Shown piece after piece: positions 1 to 10,568 of a stretch of DNA of 64,000 nucleotides. The notes under the pieces were generated by a model. That model was given only the letters and a program-made list of their open reading frames with translations, was not told the DNA's origin and made no database searches. The DNA comes from Hydractinia symbiolongicarpus (taxonomy: Eukaryota > Cnidaria > Hydrozoa > Anthoathecata > Hydractiniidae): positions 27,957,501 through 28,021,500 of the forward strand of contig NC_079880.1 in NCBI RefSeq assembly GCF_029227915.1. The letters are read 5' to 3'. Each line of letters opens with the position of its first letter. The stretch's first letter is position 1. A program made the translations under genes and the position numbers.

Positions 1-360
1 TGGCGGGTTTTAGTTTGCCGGCGATTAAACTTCTTTTATTCAGCGTCTCATCAAAAATGAAAACCTTTTTGAAAACTACAAGTCTCATGCGTTTTAGTGG
101 TGAAAAAATAATTTAAAAAATCGTTCTGGAAATGAGTTTACTCCCTGGGTACTTTCTTTGTATGCCTTTGACTATGCGGGCCGAGTCCGGGGTTTACAGG
201 AAATGGCGGGTTTTTGTTTGCCGGCGATTAAACTTCTTTCATTCAGCGTCTGATCAAAAAAGAAAACATTTTTGAAAACTACAAGTCTCAAGCGTTTTAG
301 TGGTGAAAAGATAATTTAAAAAATCGTTTTGGAAATGAGTTTACTGACAGGGTACTTCCT

Positions 361-2560
361 TTGTATACATTCGACTATACGGGCCAAGCCCTGGATTTAC
401 GGGAAATCGCGGGTTTTCGTTTGCCGGCGATTAAACCTCTTTCATTAAGCGTCTTATCAAAAATGAAAACATTTTTGAAAACCACAAGTCTCATGCACTT
501 TAATGGTAAAAAAATTATTTTAAAAACCGTTCGGGAAATGAAATTACTCCCTGGGTACTTTCTTTGTATACTTTTGACTATACGGGCCGAGTCCGGGGCT
601 TACGGGAAATGGCGGGTTTTCGTTTGGCGGCGATTAAACTTCTTTTATTCAGCGTATCATCAAAAATGAAAACATTTTTGAAAACTACAAGTCTCAAGCT
701 TGTAGTGGTGAAAAAATAATTTAAAAAATCGTTCGGAAAATGAGTTTACTCCCTAGGTACTTTCTTTGTATACTTTTGACTATACGTGCCGAGTCCGGGG
801 TTTACGGAAAATGGCGGGTTTTCGTTTGCCGGCGATTAAACCACTTTCATTGAGCGTCTCAACAAAAATGAAAACATTTTTAAAAACTACAAGTCTCATG
901 CGCTTTAGTGGTAAAAAAATTATTTTAAAAACCGTTCGGGAAATGAAATTACTCCCTGGGTACTTTCTTTGTATACTTTTGACTATACGGGCCGAGTCCG
1001 GGGCTTACGGGAAATGGCGGGTTTTCGTTTGGCGGCGATTAAACTTCTTTTATTCAGCGTATCATCAAAAATGAAAACATCTTTAAAAACTACAAGTCTC
1101 ATGCGTTTTAGTGGTGGAAAGATATTTCAAAAAATCGTTGTGGAAGTGAGTTTACTCACAGGGTACTTTCTTTGTATACATTCGACTATACGGGCCAAGC
1201 CCGGGATTTACGGGAAATCGCGGGTTTTCGTTTGCCGGCGATTAAACCACTTTCATTAAGCGTCTCAACAAAAATGAAAACATTTTTAAAAACTACAAGT
1301 CTTATGCGTTTTAGTGGTGAAAAAATAATTTAAAAAATCGTTCTGGAAATGAGTTTACTCACAGGGACTTTCTTTGTATACATTCGACTATACGGCCAAG
1401 CCCGGGATTTACGGGAAATCGCGGGTTTTCCTTTGCCGGCGATTAAACCTTTTTGATTAAGCGTCTCATCAAAAATGAAAACATTTTTGAAAACTACAAG
1501 TCTCAAGCTTGTAGTGGTGAAAAAATAATTTAAAAAATCGTTCGGAAAATGAGTTTACTCCCTAGGTACTTTCTTTGTATACTTTTGACTATACGTGCCG
1601 AGTCCGGTGTTTACGGAAAATGGCAGGTTTTCGTTTGCCGGCGATTAAACTTCTTTTATTCAGCGTCTGATCAAAAATGAAAACATTTTTGAAAACTGCA
1701 AGTCTCATGCGTTTTAGTGGTGAAAAGATAATTTAAAAAATCGTTCGGAAAATGAGTTTACTCCCTGGGTACTTTCTTTGTATACTTTTGACTATACGGC
1801 CCAAACCCGGGATTTACGGGAAATTGCGGGTTTTCGTTTGCCGGCGATTAAACTTTCTTTGTATTCATTCGGCTATACGGGCCGAGTCCGGGATTTACGG
1901 GAAATGGCGGGTTTTCGTTTGCCGGCGATTAAACTTCTTTTATTCAGCGTCTCATCAAAAATGAGAACATTTTTGAAAACTACAAGTCTCATGCGTTTTA
2001 GTGGTGAAAAAATAATTTAAAAAATCGTTCGGGAAATGAGTTTACACCCTGGGTACTTTCTTTGTACACTTTTGACTATACGGGCCAATCCCGGGATTTA
2101 CGGGAAATCGCGGGTTTTCGATTGCCGGCGATTAAACTTCTTTTATTCAGCGTCTCATCAAAAATAAAAACATTTTTAAAAACTACAAGTCTTATGCGTT
2201 TTAGTGGTGAAAAAATAATTTAAAAAATCGTTCTGGAAATGAGTTTACTGACAGGGTACTTCCTTTGTATACATTCGACTATACGGGCCAAGCCCTGGAT
2301 TTACGGGAAATCGCGGGTTTTCGTTTGCCGGCGATTAAACCTCTTTCATTAAGCGTCTTATCAAAAATGAAAACATTTTTGAAAACTACAAGTCTCATGC
2401 GCTTTAGTGGAAAAAAAAATATTTTAAAAACCGTTCGGGAAATGAAATTACTCCCTGGGTACTTTCTTTGTATACTTTTGACTATACGGGCCGAGTCCGG
2501 GGCTTACGGGAAATGGCGGGTTTTCGTTTGGCGGCGATTAAACTTCTTTTATTCAGCGTA
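361..2560 (+). repeat. Nested HOR segment, offsets 1,904 and 1,499 bp
   Basis: The segment 361-655 recurs at 2265-2560 (offset 1,904), including the unusual CTGACAGGGTACTTCC entry and the GTTTGGCGGCGATT variant. The segment 969-1620 recurs at 2468-3120 (offset 1,499), sharing the rare AACATCTTTAAAAACT and GTGGAAGTGAG variants. The stretch is therefore a mosaic of at least two earlier duplications. Bases 1-360 are B, C and A type monomers that continue an array cut by the window edge. Confidence 0.78.
1771..1851 (+). repeat. Truncated 81-bp monomer 1
   Basis: From ACTTTCTTTG to GGCGATTAA, followed at once by a new ACTTTCTTTG. The remaining 122 bp of the monomer (TTCTTTTATTCAG through CTCCCTGGGT) is missing. 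Carries GGCCCAAACCCGGG and is followed by a unit with TATTCATTCGGC. Confidence 0.9.
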
Positions 2561-4078
2561 TCATCAAAAATGAAAACATCTTTAAAAACTACAAGTCTCA
2601 TGCGTTTTAGTGGTGGAAAGATATTTCAAAAAATCGTTGTGGAAGTGAGTTTACTCACAGGGTACTTTCTTTGTATACATTCGACTATACGGGCCAAGAA
2701 CGGGATTTACGGGAAATTGCGGGTTTTCGTTTGCCGGCGATTAAACCACTTTCATTAAGCGTCTCAACAAAAATGAAAACATTTTTAAAAACTACAAGTC
2801 TTATGCGTTTTAGTGGTGAAAAAATAATTTAAAAAATCGTTCTGGAAATGAGTTTACTCACAGGGACTTTCTTTGTATACATTCGACTATACGCCCAAGC
2901 CCGGGATTTACGGGAAATCGCGGGTTTTCCTTTGCCGGCGATTAAACCTTTTTGATTAAGCGTCTCATCAAAAATGAAAACATTTTTGAAAACTACAAGT
3001 CTCAAGCTTGTAGTGGTAAAAAAATAATTTAAAAAATCGTTCGGAAAATGAGTTTACTCCCTAGGTACTTTCTTTGTATACTTTTGACTATACGTGCCGA
3101 GTCCGGGGTTTACGGAAAATGGCGGGTTTTCGTTTGCCGGCGATTAAACCACTTTCAATAAGCGTCTCAACAAAAATGAAAACATTTTTAAAAACTACAA
3201 GTCTCATGCGCTTTAGTGGTAAAAAAATTATTTTAAAAACCGTTCGGGAAATGAAATTACTCCCTGGGTACTTTCTTTGTATACTTTTGACTATACGGGC
3301 CGAGTCCGGGGCTTACGGGAAATGGCGGGTTTTCGTTTGGCGGCGATTAAACTTCTTTTATTCAGCGTATCATCAAAAATGAAAACATCTTTAAAAACTA
3401 CAAGTCTCATGCGTTTTAGTGGTGGAAAGATATTTCAAAAAATCGTTGTGGAAGTGAGTTTACTCACAGGGTACTTTCTTTGTATACATTCGACTATACG
3501 GGCCATGCCCGGGATTTACAGGAAATCGCGGGTTTTCGTTTGCCGGCGATTAAACCACTTTCATTAAGCGTCTCAACAAAAATGAAAACATTTTTAAAAA
3601 CTACAAGTCTTATGCGTTTTAGTGGTGAAAAAATAATTTAAAAAATCGTTGTGGGAATGAGTTTTCTCACAGGGACTTTCTTTGTATACATTCGACTATA
3701 CGGCCAAGCCCGGGATTTACGGGAAATCGCGGGTTTTCCTTTGCCGGCGATTAAACCTTTTTGATTAAGCGTCTCATCAAAAATGAAAACATTTTTGAAA
3801 ACTACAAGTCTCAAGCTTGTAGTGGTGAAAAAATAATTTAAAAAATCGTTCGGAAAATGAGTTTACTCCCTAGGTACTTTCTTTGTATACTTTTGACTAT
3901 ACGTGCCGAGTCCGGGGTTTACGGAAAATGGCGGGTTTTCGTTTGCCGGCGATTAAACTTCTTTTATTCAGCGTCTGTTTAAAAATGAAAACATTTTTGA
4001 AAACTGCAAGTCTCATGCGTTTTAGTGGTGAAAAGATAATTTAAAAAATCGTTCGGAAAATGAGTTTACTCCCTGGGT

Positions 4079-4159
4079 ACTTTCTTTGTATACTTTTGAC
4101 TATACGGGCCAAACCCGGGATTTACGGGAAATTGCGGGTTTTCGTTTGCCGGCGATTAA
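4079..4159 (+). repeat. Truncated 81-bp monomer 2
   Basis: Same structure and internal sequence as the copy at 1771, 2,308 bp away, with GGGCCAAACCCGGG. Inherited through the HOR duplication. Confidence 0.9.
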
Positions 4160-4358
4160 ACTTTCTTTGTATACATTCGGCTATACGGGCCGAGTCCGGG
4201 ATTTACGGGAAATGGCGGGTTTTCGTTTGCCGGCGATTAAACTTCTTTTATTCAGCGTCTCATCAAAAATGAGAACATTTTTGAAAACTACAAGTCTCAT
4301 GCGTTTTAGTGGTGAAAAAATAATTTAAAAAATCGTTCGGAAAATGAGTTTACTCCCT

Positions 4359-4561
4359 GGGTACTTTCTTTGTATACTTTTGACTATACGGGCCGAGTTC
4401 GGGGTTTACGGGAAATGGCGGGTTTTAGTTTGCCGGCGATTAAACTTCTTTTATTCAGCGTCTCATCAAAAATGAAAACCTTTTTAAAAACTACAAGTCT
4501 CATGCGTTTTAGTGGTGAAAATATAATTTAAAAAATCGTTCGGGAAATGAGTTTACTCCCT
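4359..4561 (+). repeat. Representative B-type monomer (203 bp)
   Basis: This is an example of the commonest class. It is entered through CTCCCTGGG and reads TATACTTTTGAC, then GAGTC(C/T)GGGG, GGAAATGGCGGG and AACTTCTTTTATTCAGCG, followed by CTCATGCGTTTTAGTGGTG. It lacks the TTCG half of the CENP-B-box-like core because TTTTGAC replaces ATTCGAC. B monomers occur throughout the window. They usually follow a CTCCCTGGG junction, and that linkage is one of the clearest class markers in the array. Confidence 0.9.
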
Positions 4562-6389
4562 GGTTACTTTCTTTGTATACCTTTGACTATGCGGGCCGAG
4601 TCCGGGGTTTACGGGAAATGGCGGGTTTTTGTTTGCCGGCGAATAAACTTCTTTTATTCAGCGTCTGATCAAAAAGGAAAACATTTTTGAAAACTACAAG
4701 TCACAAGCGTTTTAGTGGTGAAAAGATAATTTAAAAAATCGTTTTGGAAATGAGTTTACTCACAGGGTACTTTCTTTGTATACATTCGACTATACGGGCA
4801 ATGCCCGGGATTTTCGGGAAATCGCGGGTTTTCGTTTGCCGTCGATTAAACCACTTTCATTAAGCGTCTCATCAAAAATGAAAACATTTCTGAAAACTAC
4901 AAGTCTCATGCGTTTTAGTGGTGAAAAAATAATTTAAAAAGTCGTTCATGAAATGAGTTTACTCACTGGGTACTTTCTTTGTATACATTTGACTATACGG
5001 GCCGAGTCCGGGATTTACGGGAAATGGCGGGTTTTCGTTTGCCGGCGATTAAATTTCTTTTATTCAGCGTCTCATCAAAAATGAAAACATTTTTAAAAAC
5101 TACAAGTCTCATGGGCTTTAATTGTGAAATAATAATTTAAAAAATCGTTTGGGAAATGGGTTTACTCCCTGGTTACTTTCTTTGTATACTTTTGACTATA
5201 CGGGCCGAGTCCGGGATTTACGGGTAATTGCAGGTTTTCGTTTGCCGGCGATTAAACTTCTTTTATTCAGCGTCTCATCAAAAATAAAAACAATTTTAAA
5301 AACTACAAGTCTCATGCGTTTTAGTGGTGAAAAAATAATTTAAAAAATTGTTCGGGAAATGAGTTTACTCCCTGGGTACTTTCTTTGTACACTTTTGACT
5401 ATACGGACCAATCCCGGGATTTACGGGAAATCGCGCGTTTTCGATTGCCGGCGATTAAACTTCTTTTATTCAGCGTCTTATCAAAAATGAAAACATTTTT
5501 GAAAACTACAAGTCTTATGTGTTTTAGTGGTGAAAAAATAATTTAAAAAATCGTTCTGGAAATGAGTTTACTCACAGGGTACTTTCTTTGTATGCATTTG
5601 ACTATACGGGCCAAGTCCTGGATTTACGGGAAATCGCGGGTTTTCGTTTGCCGGCGATTAAACCTCTTTCATTAAGCGTCTTATCAAAAATGAAAACATT
5701 TTTGAAAACTACAAGTCTCATGCGCTTTAGTGGTAAAAAAATTATTTTAAAAACCGTTCGGGAAATGAAATTACTCCCTGGGTACTTTCTTTGTATACTT
5801 TTGACTATACGGGCCGAGTCCGGGGCTTACGGGAAATGGCGGGTTTTCGTTTGCCGGCGATTAAACTTCTTTTATTCAGCGTATCATCAAAAATGAAAAC
5901 ATTTTTAAAAACTACAAGTCTCATGCGTTTTAGTGGTGAAAAAATAAATTAAAAAATCGTTCTAGAAATGAGTTTACTCACAGGGACTTTCTTTGTATAC
6001 ATTCGACTATACGGCCAAGCCCGGGATTTACGGGAAATCGCGGGTTTTCCTTTGCCGGCGATTAAACCTTTTTGATTAAGCGTCTCATCAAAAATGAAAA
6101 CATTTTTGAAAACTACAAGTCTCAAGCTTGTAGTGGTGAAAAAATAATTTAAAAAATCTTTCGGAAAATGAGTTTACTCCCTAGGTACTTTCTTTGTATA
6201 CTTTTGACTATACGTGCCGAGTCCGGGGTTTACGGAAAATGGCGGGTTTTCGTTTGCCGGCGATTAAACTTCTTTTATTCAGCGTCTGATCAAAAATGAA
6301 AACATTTTTGAAAACTGCAAGTCTCATGCGTTTTAGTGGTGAAAAGATAATTTAAAAAATCGTTCGGAAAATGAGTTTACTCCCTGGGT

Positions 6390-6470
6390 ACTTTCTTTGT
6401 ATACTTTTGACTATACGGGCCAAACCCGGGATTTACGGGAAATTGCGGGTTTTCGTTTGCCGGCGATTAA
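6390..6470 (+). repeat. Truncated 81-bp monomer 3
   Basis: Copy at 2,311 bp from the one at 4079, identical in structure, again followed by ATTCGGCTATACGGG. Confidence 0.9.
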
Positions 6471-6872
6471 ACTTTCTTTGTATACATTCGGCTATACGGG
6501 CCGAGTCCGGGATTTACGGGAAATGGCGGGTTTTCGTTTGCCGGCGATTAAACTTCTCTTATTCAGCGTCTCATCAAAAATGAGAACATTTTTGAAAACT
6601 ACAAGTCTCATGCGTTTTAGTGGTGAAAAAATAATTTAAAAAATCGTTCGGAAAATGAGTTTACTCCCTGGGTACTTTCTTTGTATACTTTTGACTATAC
6701 GGGCCGAGTCCGGGGTTTACGGGAAATGGCGGGTTTTAGTTTGCCGGCGATTAAACTTCTTTTATTCAGCGTCTCATCAAAAATGAAAACCTTTTTAAAA
6801 ACTACAAGTCTCATGCGTTTTAGTGGTGAAAAAATAATTTAAAAAATCGTTCGGGAAATGAGTTTACTCCCT

Positions 6873-7075
6873 GGTTACTTTCTTTGTATACCTTTGACTA
6901 TGCGGGCCGAGTCCGGGGTTTACGGGAAATGGCGGGTTTTTGTTTGCCGGCGATTAAACTTCTTTTATTCAGCGTCTGATCAAAAAGGAAAACATTTTTG
7001 AAAACTACAAGTCACAAGCGTTTTAGTGGTGAAAAGATAATTTAAAAAATCGTTTTGAAAATGAGTTTACTCACA
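6873..7075 (+). repeat. Representative C-type monomer (203 bp)
   Basis: Diagnostic changes are TATACCTTTGACTATGCGGG in place of the usual TTTTGACTATACGGG, GGCGGGTTTTTGTTTGCC, GCGTCTGATCAAAAA followed by G or A in place of the ATG triplet, and a GTGAAAAGATAATTT segment leading to CGTTTTG. Similar copies lie near 0.16, 4.6, 8.9, 10.8 and 12.9 kb, and again from 35 kb on (for example 37.5, 39.9, 41.1, 42.9, 47.6, 50.0, 53.3 and 56.9 kb). I saw no clear C monomer between about 13 and 35 kb. Confidence 0.8.
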
Positions 7076-10000
7076 GGGTACTTTCTTTGTATACATTCGA
7101 CTATACGGGCAAAGCCCGGGATTTTCGGGAAATCGCGGGTTTTCGTTTGCCGTCGATTAAACCACTTTCATTAAGCGTCTCATCAAAAATGAAAACATTT
7201 CTGAAAACTACAAGTCTCATGCGTTTTAGTGGTAAAAAAATAATTTAAAAAGTCGTTCATGAAATGAGTTTACTCACTGGGTACTTTCTTTGTATACATT
7301 TGACTATACGGGCCGAGTCCAGGATTTACGGGAAATGGCGGGTTTTCGTTTGCCGGCGATTAAACTTCTTTTATTCAGCGTCTCATCAAAAATGAAAACA
7401 TTTTTAAAAACTACAAGTCTCATGGGCTTTAGTGGTGAAATAATAATTTAAAAAATCGTTTGGGAAATGGGTTTACTCCCTGGTTACTTTCTTTGTATAC
7501 TTTTGACTATACGGGCCGAGTCCGGGATTTACGGGTAATTGCAGGTTTTCGTTTGCCGGCGATTAAACTTCTTTTATTCAGCGTCTCATCAAAAATAAAA
7601 ACAATTTTAAAAACTACAAGTCTCATGCGTTTTAGTGGTGAAAAAATAATTTAAAAAATCGTTCGGGAAATGAGTTTACTCCCTGGGTACTTTCTTTGTA
7701 CACTTTTGACTATACGGGCCAATCCCGGGATTTACTTGAAATCGCGCGTTTTCGATTGCCGGCGATTAAACTTCTTTTATTCAGCGTCTCATCAAAAATG
7801 AAAACATTTTTGAAAACTACAAGTCTTATACGTTTTAGTGGTGAAAAAATAATTTAAAAAATCGTTCTGGAAATGAGTTTACTCACAGGGTACTTTCTTT
7901 GTATGCATTCGACTATACGGGCCAAGCTCTGGATTTACGGGAAATCGCGGGTTTTCGTTTGCCGGCGATTAAACCTCTTTCATTAAGCGTCTTATCAAAA
8001 ATGAAAACATTTTTGAAAACTACAAGTCTCATGCGCTTTAGTGGTAAAAAAATTAATTTAAAAACCGTTCGGGAAATGAAATTACTCCCTGGGTACTTTC
8101 TTTGAATACTTTTGACTATACGGGCCGAGTCCGGGGCTTACGGGAAATGGCGGGTTTTCGTTTGCCGGCGATTAAACTTCTTTTATTCAGCGTATCATCA
8201 AAAATGAAAACATTTTTGAAAACTACAAGTCTCATGCGCTTTAGTGGTAAAAAAATTATTTTAAAAACCGTTCGGGAAATGATTTTACTCCCTGGGTACT
8301 TTCTTTGTATACTTTTGACTATACGGGCCGAGTCCGGGGCTTACGGGAAATGGCGGGTTTTCGTTTGCCGGCGATTAAATTTCTTTTATTCAGCGTATCA
8401 TCAAAAATGAAAACATTTTTAAAAACTACAAGTCTTATGCGTTTTAGTGGTGAAAAAATAATTTAAAAAATCGTTCTGGAAATGAGTTTACTCACAGGGT
8501 ACTTTCTTTGTATACATTCGACTATACGGCCAAGCCCGGGATTTACGGGAAATCGCGGGTTTTCGTTTGCCGGCGATTAAACCTCTTTCATTAAGCGTCT
8601 CATCAAAAATGAAAACATTTTTGAAAACTACAAGTCTCAAGCTTGTAGTGGTGAAAAAATAATTTAAAAAATCGTTCGGAAAATGAGTTTACTCCCTGGG
8701 TACTTTCTTTGTATACTTTTGACTATACGGGCCGAGTCCGGGGTTTACGGGAAATGGCGGGTTTTAGTTTGCCGGCGATTAAACTTCTTTTATTCAGCGT
8801 CTCATCAAAAATGAAAACCTTTTTAAAAACTACAAGTCTCATGCGTTTTAGTGGTGAAAAAATAATTTAAAAAAATCGTTCGGGAAATGAGTTTACTTCC
8901 TGGATACTTTCTTTGTATACCTTTGACTATGCGCGCCGAGTCCGGGGTTTACGGGAAATGGCGGGTTTTTGTTTGCCGGCGATTAAACTTCTTTTATTCA
9001 GCGTCTGATCAAAAAAGAAAACATTTTTGAAAACTGCAAGTCTCAAGCGTTTTAGTGGTGAAAAGATAATTTAAAAAATCGTTTTGGAAATGAGTTTACT
9101 CACAGGGTACTTTCTTTGTATACATTCGACTATACGGGCAAAGCCCGGGATTTACAGGAAATCGCGGGTTTTCGTTTGCCGTCGATTAAACCACTTTCAT
9201 TAAGCGTCTCATCAAAAATGAAAACATTTCTGAAAACTACAAGTCTCATGCGTTTTAGTAGTGAAAAAATAATTTAAAAGGTCGTTCATGAAATGAGTTT
9301 ACTCACTGGGTACTTTCTTTGTATACATTTGACTATACGGGCCGAGTCCGGGATTTACGGGAAATGGCGGGTTTTCGTTTGCCGGCGATTAAACTTCTTT
9401 TATTCAGCGTCTCATCAAAAATGAAAACATTTTTAAAAACTACAAGTCTCATGCGTTTTAGTGGTGGAAAAATAATTTAAAAAATCGTTCGGGAAATGAG
9501 TTTACTCCCTGGGTACTTTCTTTGTACACTTTTGACTATACGGTTCAATCCCGGGATTTACGGGAAATCGCGGGTTTTCGATTGCCGGCGATTAAACTTC
9601 TTTTATTCAGCGTCTCATTAAAAATGAAAACATTTTTGAAAACTACAAGTCTTATGCGTTTTAGTGGTGAAAAAATAATTTCAAAAATCGTTCTGGAAAT
9701 GAGTTTACTCACAGGGTAGTTTCTTTGTGTACATTCGACTATACGGGCCAAGCCCTGGATTTACGGGAAATCGCGGGTTTTCGCTTGCCGGCGATTAAAC
9801 CTCTTTCATTAAGCGTCTTATCAAAAATGAAAACATTTTTGAAAACTACAAGTCTCATGCGCTTTAGTGGTAAAAAAATTATTTTAAAAACCGTTCGGGA
9901 AATGAAATTACTCCTTGGGTACTTTCTTTGTATACTTTTGACTATACGGGCCGAGTCCGCGGCTTACGGGAAATGGCGGGTTTTCGTTTGCCGGCCATTA

Positions 10001-10123
10001 AACTTCTTTTATTCAGCGTATCATCAAAAATGAAAACATTTTTAAAAACTACAAGTCTGATGCGTTTTAGTGGTGGAAAGATATTTTAAAAAATCGTTGT
10101 GGAAATGAGTTTACTCACAGGGT

Positions 10124-10203
10124 ACTTTCTTTGTATACATTCGACTATACGGGCCAAACCCGGGATTTAAGGAAATCGCGGGTTTTCGTTTGCCGGCGCC
10201 TAA
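10124..10203 (+). repeat. Truncated monomer 4 (80 bp)
   Basis: Same join, but entered through CTCACAGGG with ATTCGAC, and one base shorter (GATTTAAGGAAATCG). GCGCCTAAAC replaces GCGATTAAAC just before the join. Confidence 0.88.
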
Positions 10204-10285
10204 ACTTTCTTTGTATACATTCGACTATACGGGCCAAGCCCTGGATTTACGGGAAATGGCGGGTTTTCGTTTGCCGGCGATTAAA

Positions 10286-10568
10286 CTTCTTTTATTCAGC
10301 GTCTCATCAAAAATGAAAACATTTTTAAAAACTACAAGTCTCATGCGTTTTAGTGGTGAAAAAATAATTTAAAAAATCGTTCGGGAAATGAGTTTACTCC
10401 CTGGGTACTTTCTTTGTACACTTTTGACTATACGGTTCAATCCCGGGATTTACGGGAAATCGCGGGTTTTCGATTGCCGGCGATTAAACTTCTTTTATTC
10501 AGCGTCTCATTAAAAATGAAAACATTTTTGAAAACTACAAGTCTTATGCGTTTTAGTGGTGAAAAAAT
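10286..10568 (+). repeat. Junction monomers between the two 3.65-kb copies
   Basis: This stretch repeats sequence seen near 9,395-9,670, including the rare CGGTTCAATCCC and GCGTCTCATTAAAAATG variants, at an offset of about 891 bp (four monomers plus the truncated one). It then switches to the sequence that starts copy 2 at a shared AATTTAAAAAATCGTTC segment. It marks the exchange point that produced the duplication. Confidence 0.78.

Larger units (their letters stand above)
766..4330 (+). repeat. 2,308-bp offset HOR pair (about 11 monomers plus 81 bp)
   Basis: Markers shift by 2,308 bp: hairpins 685 to 2993 and 1494 to 3802, truncated monomer 1771 to 4079, and the AAAATGAGAAC variant near 1961 to 4269. 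The match ends where 2041 reads TTTACACCC but its counterpart at 4349 reads TTTACTCCC and continues as a different class. The offset equals 1,499 plus 809, the two shorter offsets found in the same stretch, so it probably grew by stepwise unequal exchange. Confidence 0.78.
3802..6112 (+). repeat. 2,311-bp HOR, first copy
   Basis: The hairpin at 3802 opens the unit, the 81-bp truncated monomer lies at 4079, and a chain of B, C, A, B, D and A' monomers follows. The next copy starts with the hairpin at 6113. Rare shared markers include GGGCAATGCCC/GGGCAAAGCCC followed by GATTTTCGGG, GCCGTCGATTAAACC, ATGGGCTTTA and GGGTAATTGCAGG. Confidence 0.84.
6113..8210 (+). repeat. 2,311-bp HOR, second copy (3' truncated match)
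   Basis: It matches the preceding copy at a 2,311-bp offset until about 8,210. There the counterpart continues with ATGCGTTTTAGTGGTG while this copy continues with ATGCGCTTTAGTGGTAAAA. Small differences, such as TTTACTTGAAATC near 7,733, separate the copies. Its 3' half is included in the larger 3,936-bp duplication that follows. Confidence 0.83.
6633..10285 (+). repeat. Large segmental duplication, copy 1 (offset 3,936 bp)
   Basis: About 18 monomers, from a CGTTCGGAAAATGAG junction through C, A, B, D, A', H and a second C series, to a truncated monomer at 10124. The copy at 10569-14221 matches it almost base for base. The differences I noticed by eye are GCGTATCATC versus GCGTCTGATC near 8,393, GTGGTGGAAAA versus GTGGTGAAAAA near 9,463, and GCGCCTAAAC versus GCGCTTAAAC near 10,198. 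Confidence 0.9.

Noticed and set aside
361-669. Family of 102-codon open frames with the LREIAGFRLPAIK segment, repeated throughout the window
   Set aside because: Many have TTG and not ATG at the start, the frame rotates from one monomer to the next, point changes fall in all codon positions, and no recognisable domain is present. They follow from the satellite sequence.
685-705. Rho-independent terminator or transposon terminal inverted repeat at the H hairpin
   Set aside because: There is no U-tract directly after the stem, no gene upstream, no target-site duplication and no internal element. The stem is an internal variant of the monomer.
4359-4400. Bacterial-type promoter (TTGACT followed by a TATA-like hexamer) or a TATA box at TTTATATAC
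   Set aside because: The motifs are simply part of every monomer or of class E, and no transcription unit follows. AT-rich satellite readily gives such matches.
9545-9751. Minus-strand open frames of 65-81 codons (for example 9545-9751, 14770-14985, 28033-28248)
   Set aside because: They are antisense readings of the same monomer, repeated wherever that class occurs, with no independent support.
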